A stretch of 64,000 bases of DNA from contig NC_088780.1 of the NCBI RefSeq assembly GCF_958450345.1, positions 160,748,726 to 160,812,725 on the forward strand. Direction: 5' to 3'. A program made the translations under genes and the position numbers. Source of the stretch: Calliphora vicina (taxonomy: Eukaryota; Arthropoda; Insecta; Diptera; Calliphoridae). The number at the start of each line of letters is the position of its first letter. Positions within the stretch are counted from its first letter, which is position 1. Below, one piece after another: positions 1-12,308 of the stretch. Below the pieces are notes generated by a model. That model was given only the letters and a program-made list of their open reading frames with translations, ran no database searches and was not told the DNA's origin.

Positions 1-640
1 AAAAGCAAATAAATAAACGAAAATACTTGTAACGATAATAACCAACAAGACGAGAAAACGTACATATGAACGAACAAGCATCATCAATTTTTGCGTAGAT
101 ATTTTCCAAAAGGATATCTCACAAAATAACGCATAAAGGACCAAAAAAAAATACACAATTTACACTTTCATACATACATATTCATATAAGCTCATATGTG
201 TGAAGGACAATATGTGTGTTCCAGCAAATATATATATACAGAAAAGTGTTCACACATGTAGAGTCATATATGTTACGTGAATAAATAAGATTGATGTGTG
301 CTGTTAGTATGAGTAGAGTAGAGTATGTAAGTGGGCATGTTTGTATCTGTGTGTATAAAGTACACATGTATGAATAAATATACCAAACAGCCACATACAT
401 TTACATTTACACTTACATGATGTAATGATGTGAAAGGGTTATTTGTATTTCATTCTACATATTAGTGTGTAAGTGAATGGGTGGGTGGCTGCGTGTGAGT
501 ATTCTGTTTACTGCCAAGTACGCGTAAACTATTAAAACACATGTTCTTTGACTGCTAACGTTGCTTCTGAGTAATGGTTGCAAATATACACATACTTTCA
601 GTGCCACAAACAAAATATAATGAATATTCTATGTACATTA
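1..640. other. AT-rich sequence with scattered tetranucleotide runs
   Basis: There are only short catacata/tatgtgtg-like tracts. No coding signal or repeat family is recognised. It probably belongs to an intron or the upstream flank of the Side-family gene. Confidence 0.5.
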
Positions 641-660
641 GGGTAGGGTGGCCCTTATTC

Positions 661-1240
661 TTTAGGTAAACAAAATTTAAATTTTTTTTCCAGTTGTTTT
701 TTCGAAATTGTTTTTTAAATTTTTTTTTTAAATTTTATAATTTTTTTTTTAATTTAAAAAAAATTTTTTTTTTAGTTTTTAAATTTTTTTTATTTTTTTA
801 TTTTAATATTAAATTTATTTTAATATTAAATTTAGTGAAAAAAAATTTTGGTGAAAAAAAAAATTCGGGTTAAAAAATATTTTTTCCGATTTTGACCCAT
901 TGTAGGTCCAACATACTATGGTCTTATATACGTCGTTGCACAGGTCTTTGAATATCTCTCATTAGATATCCATATTGTCTATAATAATGATTTAGTTATC
1001 CAGATATGGGTCAAAAATCGAGGTTCTCCTGGTTTTTTCCTTATATCTCAGCCATTTTTGGACCGATTTTCTCGATTTTAAATAGCAACCGACAGACGGA
1101 CATGGCTATATCGACTCCGCTATCTTTAACGATTCAGAATATATATACTTTGTGGGGTCGCAAATGAAAAATGTAGAAATTACAAACGTAATGACAAACT
1201 TATATATACCCTTGCCACTCATGGTGAAGGGTATAAAAAA
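661..1240 (+). repeat. Dispersed repeat family A, copy 1 (internally deleted)
   Basis: It matches the copy at 2622-3305 over long T-rich tracts, a conserved core around ttttgacccattgtaggtcc, and the right end with tatacccttgcc and ggtgaagggtata, which can pair as a hairpin. It lacks about 85 bases of the central part present in copy 2 (between tttaaatagcaa and cagacggacatgg). It has no coding capacity. The 5' signature tattcggctgtgccgaa is missing. Confidence 0.8.
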
Positions 1241-2090
1241 CATAAAAATTCATGCGTAATTGGCGTATTTCGAGGAAATTTTGGTACCATATTTGTGAAA
1301 ATTATTTCTCAGAAAAACATTTTTTGCAAATCGTCGGAAATATTATTCATTTACACAAGTCAACAGCAAAAAAAGGCTTGACTAACCACTATATAGATTT
1401 GATGCATCAGTACTACCTAAATACAAAAATGGTAAAATTTTTCAATTATGTATATGGTTATATTTTTTTTAAAAAAATGTTTAAGTAAAATTATAAATTT
1501 TGTTAGACATTTCTCCACATAATTAATTATGACTCAAAATGGGTTAGTCCGATGTTATTAAAATAAACTTATGAAAGTTGAGATTTACATAGCCTTTAAT
1601 ACTTTTATATATTGCGTTTTAATCGGCTTAGTAGTTTCGGAGTTATAATAACAAATTAAAGCAAAAAATATATTTTTTACGTGAAAATCGAAAATGGCAG
1701 AAATTGTTCAGGTTTATTGCTTTATCGCAAAGCCACATATAATAGCAACAAAATGAGATATCGATCATAAAAATCGATTGATTATTTTCGCATTTATTCA
1801 TAATTACTTTTGTTTATTAGTCACTGAGACAGTGACGAATGCACATGCTAAGCGGGAGTATTGCTATTTTTAAATTTTGTTCATGATTACTGAAAGAAAT
1901 ATTTGGAATGTTTAACATAATTCGAACTTTAAAATGTTAACCAAAAATTGACATCTCTTCTCGCTAAACTTTCTGTTTCCTCACCAAAACAGTTTTAGCT
2001 ATGGGCATTTGTTCAGGATTAACAATATCCTAAAAATTCTAAATTACGATAGACACAATCTGAAATTAATTAGTAGAATTATTCATCGCA
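1241..2090. other. AT-rich DNA, nothing recognised
   Basis: I see no exon, RNA or repeat I can name here. A short open frame at 1252-1488 has no recognisable composition. Confidence 0.5.
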
Positions 2091-2340
2091 GACCCACAAA
2101 AGTATATATATTCTGGGTGCTTATGAAATTCTCAGACGATCTAGCTATGTCCGACCGTCCCTCTGTCTATCATAAACGAAAGCAGCTAGCTGGATGAAAG
2201 TTTTCAAAAATTCACTATGTTGATCAGATTTGATTGTTATTGAAAATTTACAATATCGATCCATGATTTCAAATAGCCCCTATATAAAAGTTCACCCAGA
2301 ATACTATTTGAGCTGTCATAAATGTACAAATTAGTTTTAA
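2091..2340 (+). repeat. Dispersed repeat family C fragment
   Basis: The stretch tatatattctgggtgctta followed by a gacgat/tccgaccgtcc block recurs in diverged form at 54537-54720, and inverted at 9200-9360 and 34385-34500. It looks like a third member of the same general repeat class as families A and B but is too diverged here to delimit. Confidence 0.45.
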
Positions 2341-2621
2341 GTCCTCTGAAATTAAGGTATGATAAAAATCAGGAAACATTTATCCCAAGTCCCCCACAGA
2401 AAATGACTTGAAAATTCATAATTGTTTTATAATAATTCATATCGTGATGAAATTAGACATAAACAAGTTTTATATGAACCCAGATTATTCTACCAACTTT
2501 TGTGAGGATCGGTTCAAAAATAATACTTTTATGTCAATAAATAATTTTTACTCGTACATAATGATATTAACATAGATTTTGACATAAGTCATTTAAAGTT
2601 TTAAGAAAGTTATCACTAGTA

Positions 2622-3305
2622 ACAAGTAAAAGAGCTATATTCGGCTGTGCCGAATCTTATATACCCTTCACCAAATTATACTTTAAAATAAAAATTTTAA
2701 ATATTTTTAGGTAAACAAAATTTAAATTTTTTTTCCAGTTGTTTTTTCGAAATTGTTTTTAAAATTTTTTTTTTTAATTTAAAAAATTTTTTTTCAGTCT
2801 TTAAATTTTTTTTTTTTAATATTTAGTGAAAAAAAATTTTGGGTTAAAAAATATTTTTTCCGATTTTGACCCATTGTAGGTCCAACTTACTATGGTCTTA
2901 TATACGTCGTTGCACAGGTCTTTGAAATATCTATCATTAGATATCCATATTGTCTATATTAATGATTTAGTAATCCAGATATGGGTTAAAAATAGGTAAA
3001 AAATCGAGGTTGTCCTGGTTTTTTCCTTATATCTCAGCCATTTGTGGACCGATTTTCTCGATTTTAAATAGCAATCGAGCCGGAAGAATTTCGGAGATAT
3101 TGATGTATCATTCGTGTATGTAAGTTATTTGGGGGCTTCAGAAAGTTGATTTCAACACACAGACGGACATGGCTATATCGACTCCGCTATCTATAACGAT
3201 TCAGAATATATATACTTTGTGGTGTCGCAAATGAAAAATGTAGAAATTACAAACGGAATGACAAACTTATATATACCCTTGCCACTCATGGTGAAGGGTA
3301 TAAAA
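2622..3305 (+). repeat. Dispersed repeat family A, copy 2 (fullest copy)
   Basis: It starts with caagtaaaagagctatattc and a small hairpin (ttcggctgtgccgaa), then tatacccttcacca. It ends with a larger hairpin formed by tatacccttgcc and ggtgaagggtata. Between them lie homopolymer T tracts and a conserved ~400-bp core. There is no open frame. This non-coding layout with a start signature and an end hairpin resembles DINE-1/Helentron-type non-autonomous elements; that class is an inference. Confidence 0.8.
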
Positions 3306-3343
3306 ACTATATATTGATGGTGGGTAGCACAGTCGAATATTAT

Positions 3344-3745
3344 TGTTACGTGTTTACCTTTTAAAAACGGTGGTTTATTTCCTTTAAATAAACCGTGTTC
3401 TTTTGATTAAAAATAAAGCAGTTTCAAATTTTGAAACAACTCTATATTTATTCAAATTTATGCAAAAATTCAATGTCCAAGAATACACTGGTAATTCAGT
3501 TGATGTTAATTCTAACATCGCCTATGATAAACAGACTGATTGCAACCCGCTGCTACTATTTATATAAACAGTGTCATCTTCTAGTAGTTAACGAACAAAA
3601 CTAGAATGTTCTGTTTTTAAAGATTTTTTGCAGCTTTAATGTTAACATTAGCAGCTTTAACAGTTAAAGTTCTCATACTTATAAACAAAGTTTAGAGCAG
3701 TGAAAATGTTTATAAACATAATGAATTTAGCAAGCAGCCGTAACA
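3344..3745 (-). mobile_element. Solo LTR, gypsy-like, shortened copy
   Basis: The block is bounded by TGTTACG and CGTAACA. It matches the longer LTR at 63243-63820 in its right-hand promoter area and left-hand polyadenylation area. Read on the minus strand it has a TATAAATAG box around 3560 followed by a gcaatcagt initiator-like site, and an aataaata signal near the end, the usual U3-R-U5 order. Flanks are ttat and ttgt, so the target duplication is imperfect or lost. No internal retroelement sequence adjoins it. Confidence 0.65.
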
Positions 3746-4007
3746 TTGTTTTAGGTAAATAAAGTACAATAACTATTTTTAATTGGATTTTTTAACATTA
3801 AAATTTTTATTTTTATTTGCAAAATATTCAAATATTCAGCATTTGGTTTTTAGATGATGTAGAAAATTGTTACCCTTTGTAGGGCCGAAAATCGTCAAAG
3901 TCTAAAATAATGGGCACCCTAATGTACCTACATACAAAAGTATGTTTGTGTGAAACAATACGAATGCAGGCTGAGAATGTTTCTTGAACAAAATAAAAAC
4001 TCATTAT

Positions 4008-4489
4008 CTACACGCAGAGAAAAAATATAGTTGTCCATGGTTACTGTAACCATTTAAATAGTGTTTTAAGTTTTTAACAATATTATAGTCACAGTAACTA
4101 TTTACATGGTTGTGGTAACCATAATGTGATTAATTTGCAATTCACATGATTGTGTCAACCATATATATGGTTACAGTAAACAAGTATATGTTTGTGACAA
4201 CCATTTATATGATGAATAATTTTATCATAATATGTTCTTCTCAGATTATGAGCCAAGAGCAACATAATATGATAAGTCCTTCATCATATGAATGGTTGTC
4301 ACAAACATATACTTGTTTACTGTAACCATATATATGGTTGACACAATCATGTGAATTGCAATTTAACCATATTATGGTTACCACAACCATGTAAATAGTT
4401 ACTGTGACTATAACATTGTTAAAAAACTTAAAACACTATTTAAATGGTTACAGTAACCATGGACAACTATATTTTTTCTCTGCGTGTAG
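4008..4489. mobile_element. 482-bp near-perfect palindrome (foldback MITE)
   Basis: Two arms of about 220 bases are nearly perfect reverse complements, starting ctacacgcagagaaaaa and ending tttttctctgcgtgtag, around a short centre near 4250. Inner blocks such as gtatatgtttgtgacaacca recur inverted in the right arm. There is no open frame. Half or broken copies lie at 6868-7156 and 12938-13320. Confidence 0.88.
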
Positions 4490-6867
4490 GTACTATTTAT
4501 TCGTCATACTAAAAAAGCTTTATGCAATAGAGAAAGCTTTACAAAAATTTCAAAATATTTGATCACAAAGCTGTTGCTTCAGATTCTAGAAAGTAATTCT
4601 AGTAATAATTTATCTCGTTTGTATTCTTTTATCTATGTGATAGATCAAATCATCGTTAAAATTGTCAATAATAAAAACTATTTTTTTTTACAACTTTTGT
4701 AATCAATTAAGTTTTTATTTCAAAAATAATACCAAGGACTTCTTAGTCGGCCGACCTATAAGTGTGAATTCATATGAAAATAGGAGTATTTCAAATGTAT
4801 ACAAATGAATATTTGTTGTATCTTTATGCGTGAAGGATTGAATATTTGTGTATGTGTTAAAGATAATACATACTTTATGACATGATACACTTTTCACATA
4901 CTTTATAATGCTGGGAAAAAAATTTAACTCCCTTTCTCATGATTTTGAAAAAAAAAAATATTAAAAAAGAAAACGCCAACACACTTTCTCTTTTTTAACA
5001 ATAAAGAATTGGCATATTTTATATTTAATATGTACACAAATTTAAAATATAAAACTGTCAGTTTTTTTTTCCAAAAAAGATGGTTGTTTACTTAAAAAAT
5101 AGCAAGGATCAGGGATTTTCTACAAAGGTTGCGGGAAAAGTTTGAAATAAATTATAACTTAATTCTAATTTTCAACAATAAAATAAAATTTTGATAAAAA
5201 ACTATTCTTTTTGTACAAAAAATGTTTATGTTTTTCTTGGTATTTCCATCTCTCACAGCCCTCGCATATAAAGTGCTGATGACTGTGCAAAATATAAAAA
5301 AAATCAGATGAAAAAAAACGACAGAACAACAGAAAAATATTGTCATGGTCATGGCTAAACAATGTTTTGTCAAATAACCCAAAGAATTATAGAATACATC
5401 GCGATAAGACAGATAACAATGTTGTAGTCTTATTGTATCCTTGTATTCTACAAAACATGTTTTATGTAACGGCATACACTCGAAAATAAATGTATTTTTT
5501 ATAGATGAAAATTAATCTATTGATTAAGATTGATGATATTTTTTATACATAATTTTAAGAAATATGAATATAAAATTGTTTCTCTATTTTTATTCTTATA
5601 TCATTCATTCATTTATTCATTCTATTTAAATTGTAATAATTTGCATGATAATTTAAGTAGTTCAAACATCATGAATAGATGTTGGGAGGATTATTTGACG
5701 TATATTTTTCATTGTTAAACATGTAAATAGTAGAATATTAATGTAGGATTTTTTATTAAAAAATTTAAAAAGCTATTCTGCTGATTTCTGAACAAAGGAG
5801 AATGAGAAATTTGTTATGCAATATTTTGTTTTGTTAAAAGTGATAGTAAGTTTTGCAATTTAGTGGAAACATAGTCAAATCGATGTGTTTGAAATTCCTT
5901 AAAAGATTTGGATTGTCCATTCCTCCCTCCTTGTGTGTGGAATGGAATACATTTCCTACAGAGAATCCTAAGACCACTTCCCAAAAGCTATGAAAAGATT
6001 CTTTATATTCTAAAAGAATTGCCAAACAAAAAAATTACAATTGAGTTTCAGTTCTTTTTTTAAATTTGTGTAGATTGATAATAATGATCAATAAATTACT
6101 GAAACTTCGAGCGCTAATTTTATTATTACCTCACACAATATAGGAACGGATCCATCGTGATTATATAATGAATTATCACTGCAATGATGTTTGTGAAGCG
6201 ATCACGAATGTATGGGATTTTCTGGAAGACCAAATAGTGTGTTTGTTGGAATAGAGTTAGATACTAATGAATAAAAAAGCAACTTTTACAAAAAAAATTT
6301 AAATAGAAAATTGTAATCTCAGAAAAGTACTACAAAAATTGGTAATATTACAAGAAATACTAGAATTTTCACATTAAAAACATAAACATAAGTTAATAAA
6401 AGTCAAATAAGACTTCACATAAAAATAATAATTTTACTTTAAATTCATAGATATACACATATTAAAACCCGATTTCAAAAATGAAAATTTCACACAAAAA
6501 CGCAAAATTTACAGAAACGTGCAATTGAGTAAATTTACATAAAAAACTCAAATTGCTTGAAAATACACAAATTTAACACAAAAATTCTAATTTACACAAA
6601 TGTCTGAATTTGATTGAAATGTGTAAATTTCATATTTGCAGAAAACTCTATTTTTATAAAAACGCAAATTTACTTTATTTAAAAACAAGTAAGAGTGTTA
6701 TTTCAACTGGAAAAATATGCAGTAAAGAGGCTTTCCTAAAGGCCTTATTTGACAGTCAAAAGTACCCCCAGCCTCTTTGTCATTTCGCAAAATCATTTCA
6801 ATTTTACACAGTGTGTCATTGTGAGCTTCTGTTACTGCGCTGATAGAAATGTACTCAAGAAGGCATA
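4490..6867. other. AT-rich intergenic or intronic DNA
   Basis: I see no gene here. The open frames on both strands at 4715-5475 and 5530-6025 have no family signature and no typical coding composition. 6280-6680 is rich in repeated acacaaaaa/aaatttacac words. Confidence 0.5.
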
Positions 6868-7156
6868 TGATAAAGAACTTACCATATTATGCTGCTCTGG
6901 GCTTATGGATATCATAATCTGAGAACATCATATTATGATATAAAATTATTCATCATAAATATGGTTATCAGAAACATATACTTGTTTACTGTAACCATAT
7001 ATATGGTTGCTACAATCATGTGAATCGTAAATTAACCATATTATGGTAACCACAATAATGTAAATAGTTATTGTGACTATAATATTGTTAAAGAACTTGC
7101 AACAATGTTGAAATGGTTACAATAAACATGCACCTATGTTTTTTCTCTGCGTGTAG
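6868..7156. mobile_element. One-armed copy of the 4-kb palindrome family
   Basis: It carries the centre and right arm of the element at 4008-4489, ending in ttttttctctgcgtgtag, with scattered substitutions. The left arm is gone, so it can no longer fold end to end. Confidence 0.8.
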
Positions 7157-9190
7157 GATCCTAATTGAAGGTCTTCAGACGTAATCCTTTAAAGATGGTT
7201 ATTAGGGAAAATATTCTTAATGAATTCAGCATAACCAAAAAAGAATGGACTTTGAAATACACACATGAAATTTCATATATAAAAAATTACCTTACGCAAA
7301 CTTCACAACATCAAATATTAGAAACGACTAAATTGAGAAATAAATTTTATTATAGAGAGACAACATATAAAAATAATTGCATAACAAGCATGTTTGAATA
7401 TTAAATAAATGATTGTTAGATCTGATTTTGCAATACAATTTTGAATGGTTATGAAAGTTTTTAGAAGGAGAATCAAAGTCCTTCTAGAACATCTTCTGAG
7501 AGATGGCAAAGTGAAATGAGCATTGGATCTTATATAATGTGTAAGCTGGTCTTTTAGAAGACCTACAAAAAAAAAGTTCTAGCAATTTTTCACGCTGGGA
7601 TATTCGGTAGAAATATCCCGTTGGTAGAAAAATTTATCAGAATTGTCGCATAACACTGCGGAACAGAGATTATGGTGCCCGAGATTTGAACTACGTTTTA
7701 TACAAGCTGATGAACCCTCATTACTATGTTATACTTTTTTTTTTCCAGTCAGCTCGAGTTTTCGAAATATCGCGGTTTTTATAATTTCATTGAATACCCT
7801 ATTTTTGGGAGTTTTTCTTAAAAATTTTGGGTAATGCAGCTGAGAATGTGAAATTTTTTTAGCATGAGGCTGGTATACGTAAACATATGCTTCTTTTGAC
7901 TATAATAATTCTAATGGATGTTTTAGCATATTTGTCGGATCTTTCAAGAAAGTGGAAATTTGACTCTTTTAGCTTTATCCTTAATAAAATTGTGCATTAT
8001 GAAAATTTTAAATAAAAATTTAGCACTGAACATTCAAGGCATTATAGCGAACATAGTTTTTAATTAAAATGAAAAATTAGTTAAAAATTTAATGAAATAT
8101 TTAGATAATATCCCGAAATTTTACATCCTAAAAAACTATTTTTTTTATAAATAAATTTTTAGGTAGTCATTAGTTTTATTTCTTAATACCCATTTAAATC
8201 TAACTACAGCAATATAAATACTTCATTTGACGTTTTTAAAATATTGCGAATTTTGTATTTACGTGATTTACATTTTTTATTAAAAACACTAGTATTTTAT
8301 AGAAACAAATTAATTTTTACAAACATATAGATTTATTTCTACATTATATATCCAGGTATTGTCCAAGTTGCGAATTTGAATAGCAAAATAATCAAAATAT
8401 AATTGGAGAACAGTGAACAGTATGTAATTGATTTTCGCTGATCTTTTAATATATATTCGGTACAAATGTAGGAAAACATATTAGGATCTTTATCTCATCT
8501 TACTAGCCATAATGAAATAATATAACAAGAGAAATTATATTTAGCAAAAAAAAAAAAACATTTTTGATTAAATCGTTAGTTTATGTATAATCTTGCAGGT
8601 GTAAAAAATTCAAGTTACGAACATTTGTTTAATTTTTTAATACGAAAAACATGCCAAATAGTTTGGTATATTTTCAGCGTTTTTCAATATTTTTATATAA
8701 ATTAGTTTATTGATATGTTTTTATTGTATATAGTGAAAAAAATTTGAACCCTTTTACCATACGTCAAACTTAAAAGGATGAAACTGAAAACAGTAATATA
8801 TCCTGAAATTTAGATAAACAAATTTGATGTCAAAGAAAAGATAATTTTGTGTAGAATACCAGTACAAAAATTAATTTTTAATTTTGGTCTCCATTTATGA
8901 AATAATCAAACAAAAAGAGAAAAAAATACAGAATAATAAAAAAAATTAAAACCGCGATATCTTAAAAACAAGAGCTGCTCAAAAAAAACTAAAGATAGTT
9001 TTGACTATGAAATGTCCCATACATGTTTTATCAAAAACATTTTCCGCGGCACCAATCCAAAATGTCAATTTTGTTCCTCTGTGTAATCAACATATTTATG
9101 ACTGCTCAAACAGTATTACGGGGAACATTTGTATAGGAGCTAGGTGAAATCATGAGCCGATATTGCCCATTTTCAATACTAAACATTTCG
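7157..9190. other. AT-rich DNA, nothing recognised
   Basis: There are only short random frames (7165-7404, 7318-7509, 7643-7834) with no domain or family signature. Confidence 0.5.
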
Positions 9191-9194
9191 TTTG

Positions 9195-9370
9195 GGCCCT
9201 ATTGTGTTTTCAACAGACAGATAGGCGGACGGACATATGTAGCTAAATCGTCTTAGAATTTCATAAGAATCCAGAATATATATACTTTGGTGGGTCTGCA
9301 ATGAATATGTCGATATGATACAATCGGAATAAAAAATTCAGTATACTTCATATGTTTTTTGATGGTGGAT
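9195..9370 (-). repeat. Dispersed repeat family C fragment, inverted
   Basis: It contains cagataggcggacggacata, then ctaaatcgtctt and ccagaatatatatactttgg, the inverted form of the block at 2091-2340, with a gatggtgg end. Confidence 0.45.
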
Positions 9371-10438
9371 ATCACGCAAAAACGATCTTGTTGAAGGTAG
9401 CAGTAAAGCTCAACTTGAGTAATAAAAACATCTGATATCTAGAAATAATTTTACTCTGGTATTTTTGTTTAGATCATTGGTAGGCAAAAAGAGGCATTTA
9501 ATTTGTGTGCATGTATGGGAAAAAATAAAATATCTGCAACAACGTCAAGCAACTAAATGAAATATCTATATATTTACGCTCTATTACTCTCTATTGTTTA
9601 CATTCGGGTTGTGTACATGTAAATTGACGAAAATCTTTGTAATGTGAGCAATATGAACTCCTACCAATGGTTTAGATATTTTATATTTATTTCAGTTATT
9701 TCACTAACTTGTGCAGTGCACCATGAAATTAGCACAGTAAAAGTAAAATTTCCACAAATTACTTGCGCAGTGTGTGGCAGAAAACCAATTCAAACTAAAT
9801 TGATATACTTTTTCTATACATAATTTAGATTAGTTTAAGCTATTTTTAAAACTCAATTAAATGCCAAAATGATTTTCTTGTCTTCCGCTTCCGGTTTAAG
9901 TGTATGACATATCAATATCGGAAGCTAATAACTTTTTGTCATGAAAACCTTGCACAAAATTTCTAGATTCTTTTTGTTATTGTTTCATGACAACACTTAA
10001 CAAAACCATTTTACCAAAACCATTAAAATAACATATATATTTTTTTTTATTATTAGTATTTTAATAGCTGTTTTTGTTGTCGATATACTATAATTTTTAT
10101 ATTGTTCATACATGTGATATAAATATTATCGGGATCTATATTTTGTACAACTCATACATGTGTGCGTGTACACATACATATATAAATAAATGTATGTATG
10201 TGTACATAAATTAAATGACTGACATTGTATATATATAAAACAAACAAGAACAACATGTGATTTATAGGACGCTATAGCGAAAATTATGTAAATTTTATTT
10301 TTCATCCTATTTTTTGTTTGTTTGTTGCTATTTTATTTATTATTATTTTCTGGTTGTTTTTGTTATGATTTATTTGTTGAACTACTTTTATTTATTATAA
10401 CATTTCACATACAATAAATTTGTTTTTCCCATTTCTAG

Positions 10439-10651
10439 GACGACCACCACCAAAGGTTACCTGGTGGATGGGTGATACCGAACTAATTGGTACTAGTCAT
10501 ACATCGGTGGAAGAGGGTACCACGGTCATAGTTAATCAACTGTTAATAGGAACTACAACGCGTGAATATAATGGGGCCAAGATACAGTGTCGTGCCCAAG
10601 GCACAAAACTGATAGAGCCCGTTATGAAGGAAGTGCCGGTGCAAGTACAAT
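10439..10651 (+). CDS. Sidestep-family Ig protein, internal exon A (partial gene)
   Basis: This is an internal exon of a cell-surface immunoglobulin-superfamily protein. It follows a pyrimidine-rich acceptor ending in tag at 10436-10438 and ends at a gtaagt donor at 10652. It opens with 2 bases of a split codon, probably Gly, so the upstream exon ends in phase 1. The 70 full codons read from RPPPKVTWWMGDTELIG to KEVPVQVQ. They hold the C-strand tryptophans (PPPKVTWW) and the F-strand cysteine (IQCRAQG) of one Ig fold. The matching B-strand cysteine must be in an upstream exon that I do not find in this window. The RPPPKVTWW block and the split of each Ig domain over two exons fit the insect Sidestep family, whose Drosophila members bind Beat proteins in axon guidance. 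The paralogue cannot be named from this part. Other Ig proteins such as nephrin-like ones are possible but fit less well. Confidence 0.87.
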
Positions 10652-10826
10652 GTAAGTAGAAATATAACAAGGATGTAATGTTGTCATAATTATAATTAAT
10701 TTAAAATGAAATTTATATGGGGAAAATCAAAAATTTTGGAGAATTGTTGAATATCAAATTCGAAAAATTTGTTCACAAAAATAAATTGAGAGGACAAACG
10801 AAGCACCACTTCAAAGATTTTATTAA

Positions 10827-11083
10827 CCCTCCGTTAGTCGCAATCATTTTCAATCGAAACTAGTCGCAATATATCAAATTGATATCAATAAAAAAATGCG
10901 CGTTTGAAAATAATCTCTTCACTTTTTATTTCGAAAACATAAAAACAATATTAAATTCAATGTATTTAAGAGTGATAAAAAAATTGCAGTAAAAGTATTA
11001 AAAAATTAGCTTAAAATTTAGGATGTTTAAAAATATTTTCAATAAAACCTGTATCAACCAGATCAGTTGCGAGTAACGGAGCG
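10827..11083. mobile_element. piggyBac-type MITE, TTAA flanks
   Basis: A 257-bp element with inverted ends CCCTCCGTTAGTCGCAA and TTGCGAGTAACGGAGCG, directly flanked by TTAA at 10823-10826 and 11084-11087. TTAA targets and a CCC start are the hallmarks of piggyBac elements. It is non-coding. Confidence 0.75.
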
Positions 11084-11302
11084 TTAAAGTTCGAAATATT
11101 TCATTTAGTATTTCACATGTTTTCCACAATAAAAACAGAGTACAACTTTTGCGAAATTATTTTGCATATATTTCATTCCAAATATTTTATATGTAGTTTG
11201 ACAGCATTTCGCACGAAATTTTGAACAGAGTACCTAGCTTTACGCGTAATAAGATAAATGACTAATATGAACAGTTTCAGCAACTACAAAATGTCATCAT
11301 AA

Positions 11303-11511
11303 CCCCCTGTCTATACCTGACAAATTTTTATCATGATAAACTTCAAAATGGTTGTCTAGATAAAGAATTATCAGGTATAGTCTCCTCTCCATTTATTAGT
11401 ATTATTGCTTCGTTATGATAAAATTGTTAGTGCTTTTGCTTAGACAATTTTGTCTTGACAACAAATGTCATTTATTGTTATGATGAATATTTGTCAAGTA
11501 TAGACAGGGGG
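11303..11511. mobile_element. Harbinger-like MITE, TAA flanks
   Basis: A 209-bp element with inverted ends CCCCCTGTCTATACCTGACA and TGTCAAGTATAGACAGGGGG, flanked by TAA at 11300-11302 and 11512-11514. A 3-bp TWA-type duplication fits PIF/Harbinger. Both arms continue as imperfect complements. It has no coding capacity. Confidence 0.65.
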
Positions 11512-11635
11512 TAAGGAACAAATTTTAAAGAATATTTATAATCAAATTCTCCAAAATTTTTGATTTTCCTCGTATATATATAAAACAAAAACTTTATTCA
11601 ATTCAATTAATATTATGTTCTATTTTATCCCTTAG

Positions 11636-11805
11636 TAAAACCTATTCGAGTGAAAATTATAACGCCAAATGACCTGCTTACAGCCGGTCATCCCGTGCCT
11701 TTACGCTGTGAATCTTGGGGTTCATATCCAGCGGCCAAAATCACTTGGCTGTTAGATGGTGAACCCATACGAAATGCGGAAGTTACCGTGCACAGTGATC
11801 GAGAG
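11636..11805 (+). CDS. Sidestep-family Ig protein, internal exon B
   Basis: This exon starts after a cttag acceptor at 11631-11635 and ends at a gtaatt donor at 11806. The single base left by exon A (t) plus its first two bases (ta) makes a Leu codon, so the join keeps the frame and reads VQVQ-L-KPIRVKI. It encodes about 56 residues: the first half of the next Ig domain, with A-strand IRVKIITPNDLL, B-strand cysteine in PLRCESWGS and C-strand tryptophan in AKITWLLDGEPI. It ends in phase 0. The upstream intron is 984 bp and holds three nested foldback elements; the downstream intron is only 367 bp. A spurious frame runs on past the donor, but the residues after it are AT-rich noise, which supports the donor. 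Confidence 0.88.
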
Positions 11806-12172
11806 GTAATTAACATAAATATTTATATATACAATAAATATAAAACACTTTATTTGTATTTATATATAACCTCATTTTTTATAACCAAAAATCTACCAAA
11901 AAAAAAAAAATTGTTTTACGAGCATTAAACAGAATATTTATATATTTTCTTAACTCAGCAACAATTTTGGCAAATACTATTAGTTTACGTTAAAGTTTTC
12001 TTGTTATTTCTACATGTTTATGGCGAAAAGTCAAATAATTTTGTAGCACATAATCATAAATCTTATTCTGTAGCAGCAACTATTTGCTAAAGCTTACAAA
12101 AACTTACTCCAACATTTTACTAAAGTCATTTCTTTGTGTGTGTGTGTGTTTTATTTGCTTTCTTCTTTGCAG
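11806..12172 (+). other. Intron B-C (367 bp)
   Basis: It has a gtaatt donor and a tttgcag acceptor with a (gt)n and TTTCTTCTTTGC pyrimidine tract just upstream. No inserted element is seen. Confidence 0.85.
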
Positions 12173-12308
12173 GACTCAAATGTAACAACCAGCATTTTAA
12201 CATTAAAGGTAACTTCGGAAAATGATAATGCTGAGCTCACATGTCGTGCATCTAATCCATGGTTTTCTGGTGGCGCCATTGAAGATAAACGTATCATACG
12301 TGTAGCAT
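12173..12308 (+). CDS. Sidestep-family Ig protein, internal exon C
   Basis: This exon begins after a GT-rich, pyrimidine-rich tract and a tttgcag acceptor (cag ends at 12172) and ends before gtaagt at 12309. It starts in phase 0 with DSNVTTSILTLKV and continues through ELTCRASNPWFSGG and EDKRIIRVA. It supplies the D-G strands of the Ig domain begun in exon B, including the F-strand cysteine. The NPWFSGGAIED stretch followed by a tyrosine-Pro-Pro linker is, from memory, one of the most conserved parts of Side-family proteins; no alignment was run. NVT and the preceding Ser context form a possible N-glycosylation site. One base (t) is left over, which completes a Tyr codon with exon D. Confidence 0.9.

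Larger units (their letters stand above)
10714..11576. mobile_element. Outer foldback element in intron A-B
   Basis: Inverted ends: left tatatggggaaaatcaaaaa continuing ttttggagaatt, right aattctccaaaatttttgat continuing tttcctcgtata. A second element with the same kind of ends lies at 28077-28494. It encloses the two MITEs at 10827-11083 and 11303-11511. Confidence 0.7.
10652..11635 (+). other. Intron A-B of the Side-family gene
   Basis: It starts gtaagt and ends cttag. Almost all of it (about 10714-11576) is a foldback element that itself contains two other MITEs, so most of the intron length came from insertions. Confidence 0.8.

Noticed and set aside
1252..1488. 78-codon + strand frame
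   Set aside because: Lys/Phe/Asn/Tyr bias of AT-rich DNA and no recognisable domain.
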